Part shown: positions 9,280 through 10,423 of the stretch, one piece after another
How the letters are laid out: the number at the start of each line of letters is the position of its first letter
Position numbering within the stretch: the first letter of the stretch is position 1
Origin: Pseudomonadota bacterium
GTDB taxonomy: Bacteria > Pseudomonadota > Alphaproteobacteria > Rhizobiales > Tepidamorphaceae
Length of the DNA: 10,423 bases
Reading direction: 5' to 3'
Assembly: GCA_023435545.1 (NCBI GenBank)
Contig: JAEYRQ010000060.1
Coordinates: 1 to 10,423 of the forward strand
Notes under the pieces: generated by a model
Seen by the model: the letters and a program-made list of their open reading frames with translations, nothing else
Databases searched by the model: none
Told to the model about the DNA's origin: nothing
Position numbers and translations under genes: made by a program

Positions 9280-9807
9280 CTAGAGGGTCGCGCCCTCTGT
9301 CTCGGACGTGAACAGGCCGACCCTGAGGTCCAGAGCCTGGTATATGGTCTGCCCGTCCACCTTCAACCACCCGTCGGCGATTCCGAGCGTGAGCTTGCGG
9401 CGAATGATCCGCTTCAGGTCGACGCCATACTCGACGAACCGGGCGGTCGGCAGCACCATGCCCGAGAACTTCACCTCGCCCACCGAGAGCGCCCGTCCGC
9501 GTCCCGGCGCGCCGAGCCACCCCAGGAAGAAGCCGACCATCTGCCACAGCGCGTCCAGCCCGAGGCAGCCGGGCATGACGGGATCGCCCTTGAAGTGGCA
9601 GGCGAAGAACCAGAGATCGGGACGAATCTCCAGCTCGGCGCGGACATGACCCTTGCCATGTTCGCCGCCGTCCTCGGCGATGGCGGAGATGCGATCGAAC
9701 ATCAGCATCGGCGGCAACGGCAACTGCGCATTGCCGGGGCCGAACAATTCGCCCCGCCCACATGCAAGCAGTTCCTCGAATTCGTAACTGGACCGGCGTT
9801 CGGTCAT
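9280..9807 (-). CDS. fabA: 3-hydroxydecanoyl-[acyl-carrier-protein] dehydratase/isomerase
   Basis: FabA dehydrates 3-hydroxydecanoyl-ACP and isomerises trans-2- to cis-3-decenoyl-ACP, the committed step of anaerobic-type unsaturated fatty acid synthesis. The 175-residue product is of normal length for this hot-dog-fold enzyme. It shows [33 protein letters not shown], then [22 protein letters not shown], in which His71 and Asp85 are the catalytic pair (one off E. coli numbering). [11 protein letters not shown] and the C-terminal [22 protein letters not shown] follow. The ATG at 9807 was chosen because [17 protein letters not shown] is the conserved start and AAGG precedes it; longer in-frame extensions look unlike the family. 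It leads the operon fabA-fabB-fabI. I found no convincing promoter for it in the 225 bases before irr, only isolated -10-like hexamers on the minus strand (9915-9920 and 9839-9844). Confidence 0.97.
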   Translation of the reverse strand: MTERRSSYEFEELLACGRGELFGPGNAQLPLPPMLMFDRISAIAEDGGEHGKGHVRAELEIRPDLWFFACHFKGDPVMPGCLGLDALWQMVGFFLGWLGAPGRGRALSVGEVKFSGMVLPTARFVEYGVDLKRIIRRKLTLGIADGWLKVDGQTIYQALDLRVGLFTSETEGATL

Positions 9808-9971
9808 CCGCCTTGTTCGTCCCTTCTCGTGTAGTTGGATAGTATTCGTTGATCGTTTCGTGGTGGCAGTCGTGTCGACCCCGGCGATCCGGGACGGCAA
9901 GCTTCCGCCTACCTAACATAGCTTTTCCGGCGTCGAAAGTGCGGGTTTGGGGGTCCGACGGTACCCCGCAC

Positions 9972-10000
9972 TTGCCGAGGCATGGTGCCCACCGTATATT
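9972..10000 (+). promoter_or_regulatory. Predicted sigma70-type promoter of irr
   Basis: TTGCCG (9972-9977) and TATATT (9995-10000) are separated by exactly 17 bases, close to the housekeeping consensus of alphaproteobacteria. Transcription would start near 10006-10008, about 26 bases before the irr ATG. The -10 stands out as an AT-rich patch in GC-rich DNA. No Irr-box (ICE-like TTTAGAA-N-TTCTAAA) is visible around it. Confidence 0.6.
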
Positions 10001-10005
10001 TGTCG

Positions 10006-10042
10006 CAGTTGCAACGGGTTGCGGATCGACGGATGGCAACTG
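10006..10042 (+). promoter_or_regulatory. Inverted repeat enclosing the irr start codon
   Basis: CAGTTGC (10006-10012) and GCAACTG (10036-10042) are perfectly complementary over 7 bases. They flank a 23-base loop that contains the irr ATG at 10033. The left arm begins at the predicted transcription start. A second GTTGC (10018-10022) can compete for the right arm, and GTTGCAAC (10008-10015) is itself palindromic. The pairing could limit access to the start codon, which has no good ribosome binding site, or the repeats could be a DNA operator. Function is inferred. Confidence 0.35.
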
Positions 10043-10423
10043 ACCTGCGGGCTCGCGAGGGTGAGGCACCAGAGGGTGTCTCGCGCCCGGATGTCGCGAG
10101 AATACTCAAGCGTGCCGGGTTGCGCCCAACGCGCCAGCGACTGTCGCTCGGCTCCCTCCTGTTCGACGGGCGCGACCGGCATGTGACCGCGGAGATGCTG
10201 CACGAACAGGCGATCCGGGCCGACATCCCGGTATCGCTGGCGACGATCTACAACACCCTGCATCAGTTCACCCGCGCCGGCCTGCTGCGCGAGGTCGCGG
10301 TCGACGGGGCCAAATCGTACTTCGACACCAATACCCGCGATCACCACCATTTCTATGTCGAGGACCAGTCCCGTCTGATCGACATCGAGGGCTGTTCCAT
10401 TGCGGTGACCGGTGTTCCCGACG
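10033..10423 (+). CDS. irr: Fur-family iron response regulator Irr, N-terminal part (3' end outside window)
   Basis: Irr represses or activates iron and heme genes in Hyphomicrobiales according to heme status. The visible 130 residues have a Fur-type winged-helix DNA-binding domain: [22 protein letters not shown] (about 23-44), [11 protein letters not shown], and the recognition helix [12 protein letters not shown] (68-79). The start of the dimerisation domain follows, with [14 protein letters not shown]. The three histidines 104-106 are the hallmark of Irr and are implicated in heme or metal binding. The N-terminus has no cysteine, so the GCPxH-type heme regulatory motif of Bradyrhizobium Irr is absent, as in Rhizobium-type proteins. 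The ATG at 10033 is the only good start in frame, though its ribosome binding site is weak; TTG at 10009 is possible. It is transcribed divergently from fabA, a conserved arrangement in the order. Another Fur homologue is less likely because of the HHH and the neighbours. Confidence 0.9.
   Translation, partial: MATDLRAREGEAPEGVSRPDVARILKRAGLRPTRQRLSLGSLLFDGRDRHVTAEMLHEQAIRADIPVSLATIYNTLHQFTRAGLLREVAVDGAKSYFDTNTRDHHHFYVEDQSRLIDIEGCSIAVTGVPD

Noticed and set aside
8501..9283. Open frames on the + strand opposite fabB and fabI (also 7336-8082 and 9241-9834)
   Set aside because: They lie antisense to well-supported fab genes, have Arg/Gly/His/Asp-rich translations and no family signal or ribosome binding site.
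9880..9893. CCCGG-CGAT-CCGGG hairpin in the fabA leader
   Set aside because: Only a 5-bp stem with no T-run; expected by chance in GC-rich DNA.
8006..10069. Reading fabB as a 687-residue protein with an N-terminal extension
   Set aside because: The extension passes through fabA in another frame. The ATG at 9229 gives the conserved ketosynthase start and has a ribosome binding site.

Overview
The window is high-GC DNA and reads as a core chromosomal segment of an alphaproteobacterium, most likely of the order Hyphomicrobiales (Rhizobiales). The evidence is the family identities and their order: an infB-rbfA-truB-rpsO-pnp translation/RNA-turnover block, followed by a fabA-fabB-fabI operon on the opposite strand and a divergent irr-type iron regulator. 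This neighbourhood is typical of rhizobia and relatives. The genus cannot be named from the sequence alone.

Left block (1-5866, + strand): the 3' part of infB, a small two-helix membrane protein with a YcxB-like C-terminal domain, then rbfA, truB, rpsO and pnp. The genes are close-packed (23, 5, -1, 36 and 167 bases between them), consistent with one long transcript. IF-2 (infB), RbfA, TruB and S15 serve initiation, 30S maturation and tRNA modification; PNPase degrades RNA. The membrane protein gene is the odd member. The rpsO-pnp spacer holds a long, nearly continuous inverted repeat (core 3631-3702, extra outer helix 3618-3718) just before the pnp ribosome binding site. It resembles the RNase III-processed leader hairpin through which PNPase limits its own synthesis in enterobacteria. 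A strong intrinsic terminator (5896-5926) closes the block.

Middle (5927-7137, + strand): an AT-richer spacer with three tandem palindromes, then a single gene for a membrane-anchored diguanylate cyclase with intact GGEEF and RxxD sites and an unusual CxxC-containing tail. It ends only 9 bases from the convergent fabI stop codon.

Right block (7147-10423): fabA, fabB and fabI are transcribed right to left. Together they give the cis-double-bond-forming dehydratase/isomerase, the elongating ketosynthase and the enoyl reductase of unsaturated fatty acid synthesis. Facing away from fabA is the 5' part of an Irr-like Fur-family regulator, with a good sigma70-type promoter (TTGCCG-17-TATATT) and a short leader that can pair across its own start codon.

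Most of the window is conserved housekeeping DNA and no wholly new multi-gene system is evident. The most interesting items are RNA structures (pnp leader, irr leader, stem at the truB stop) and the two accessory genes set into otherwise conserved neighbourhoods.
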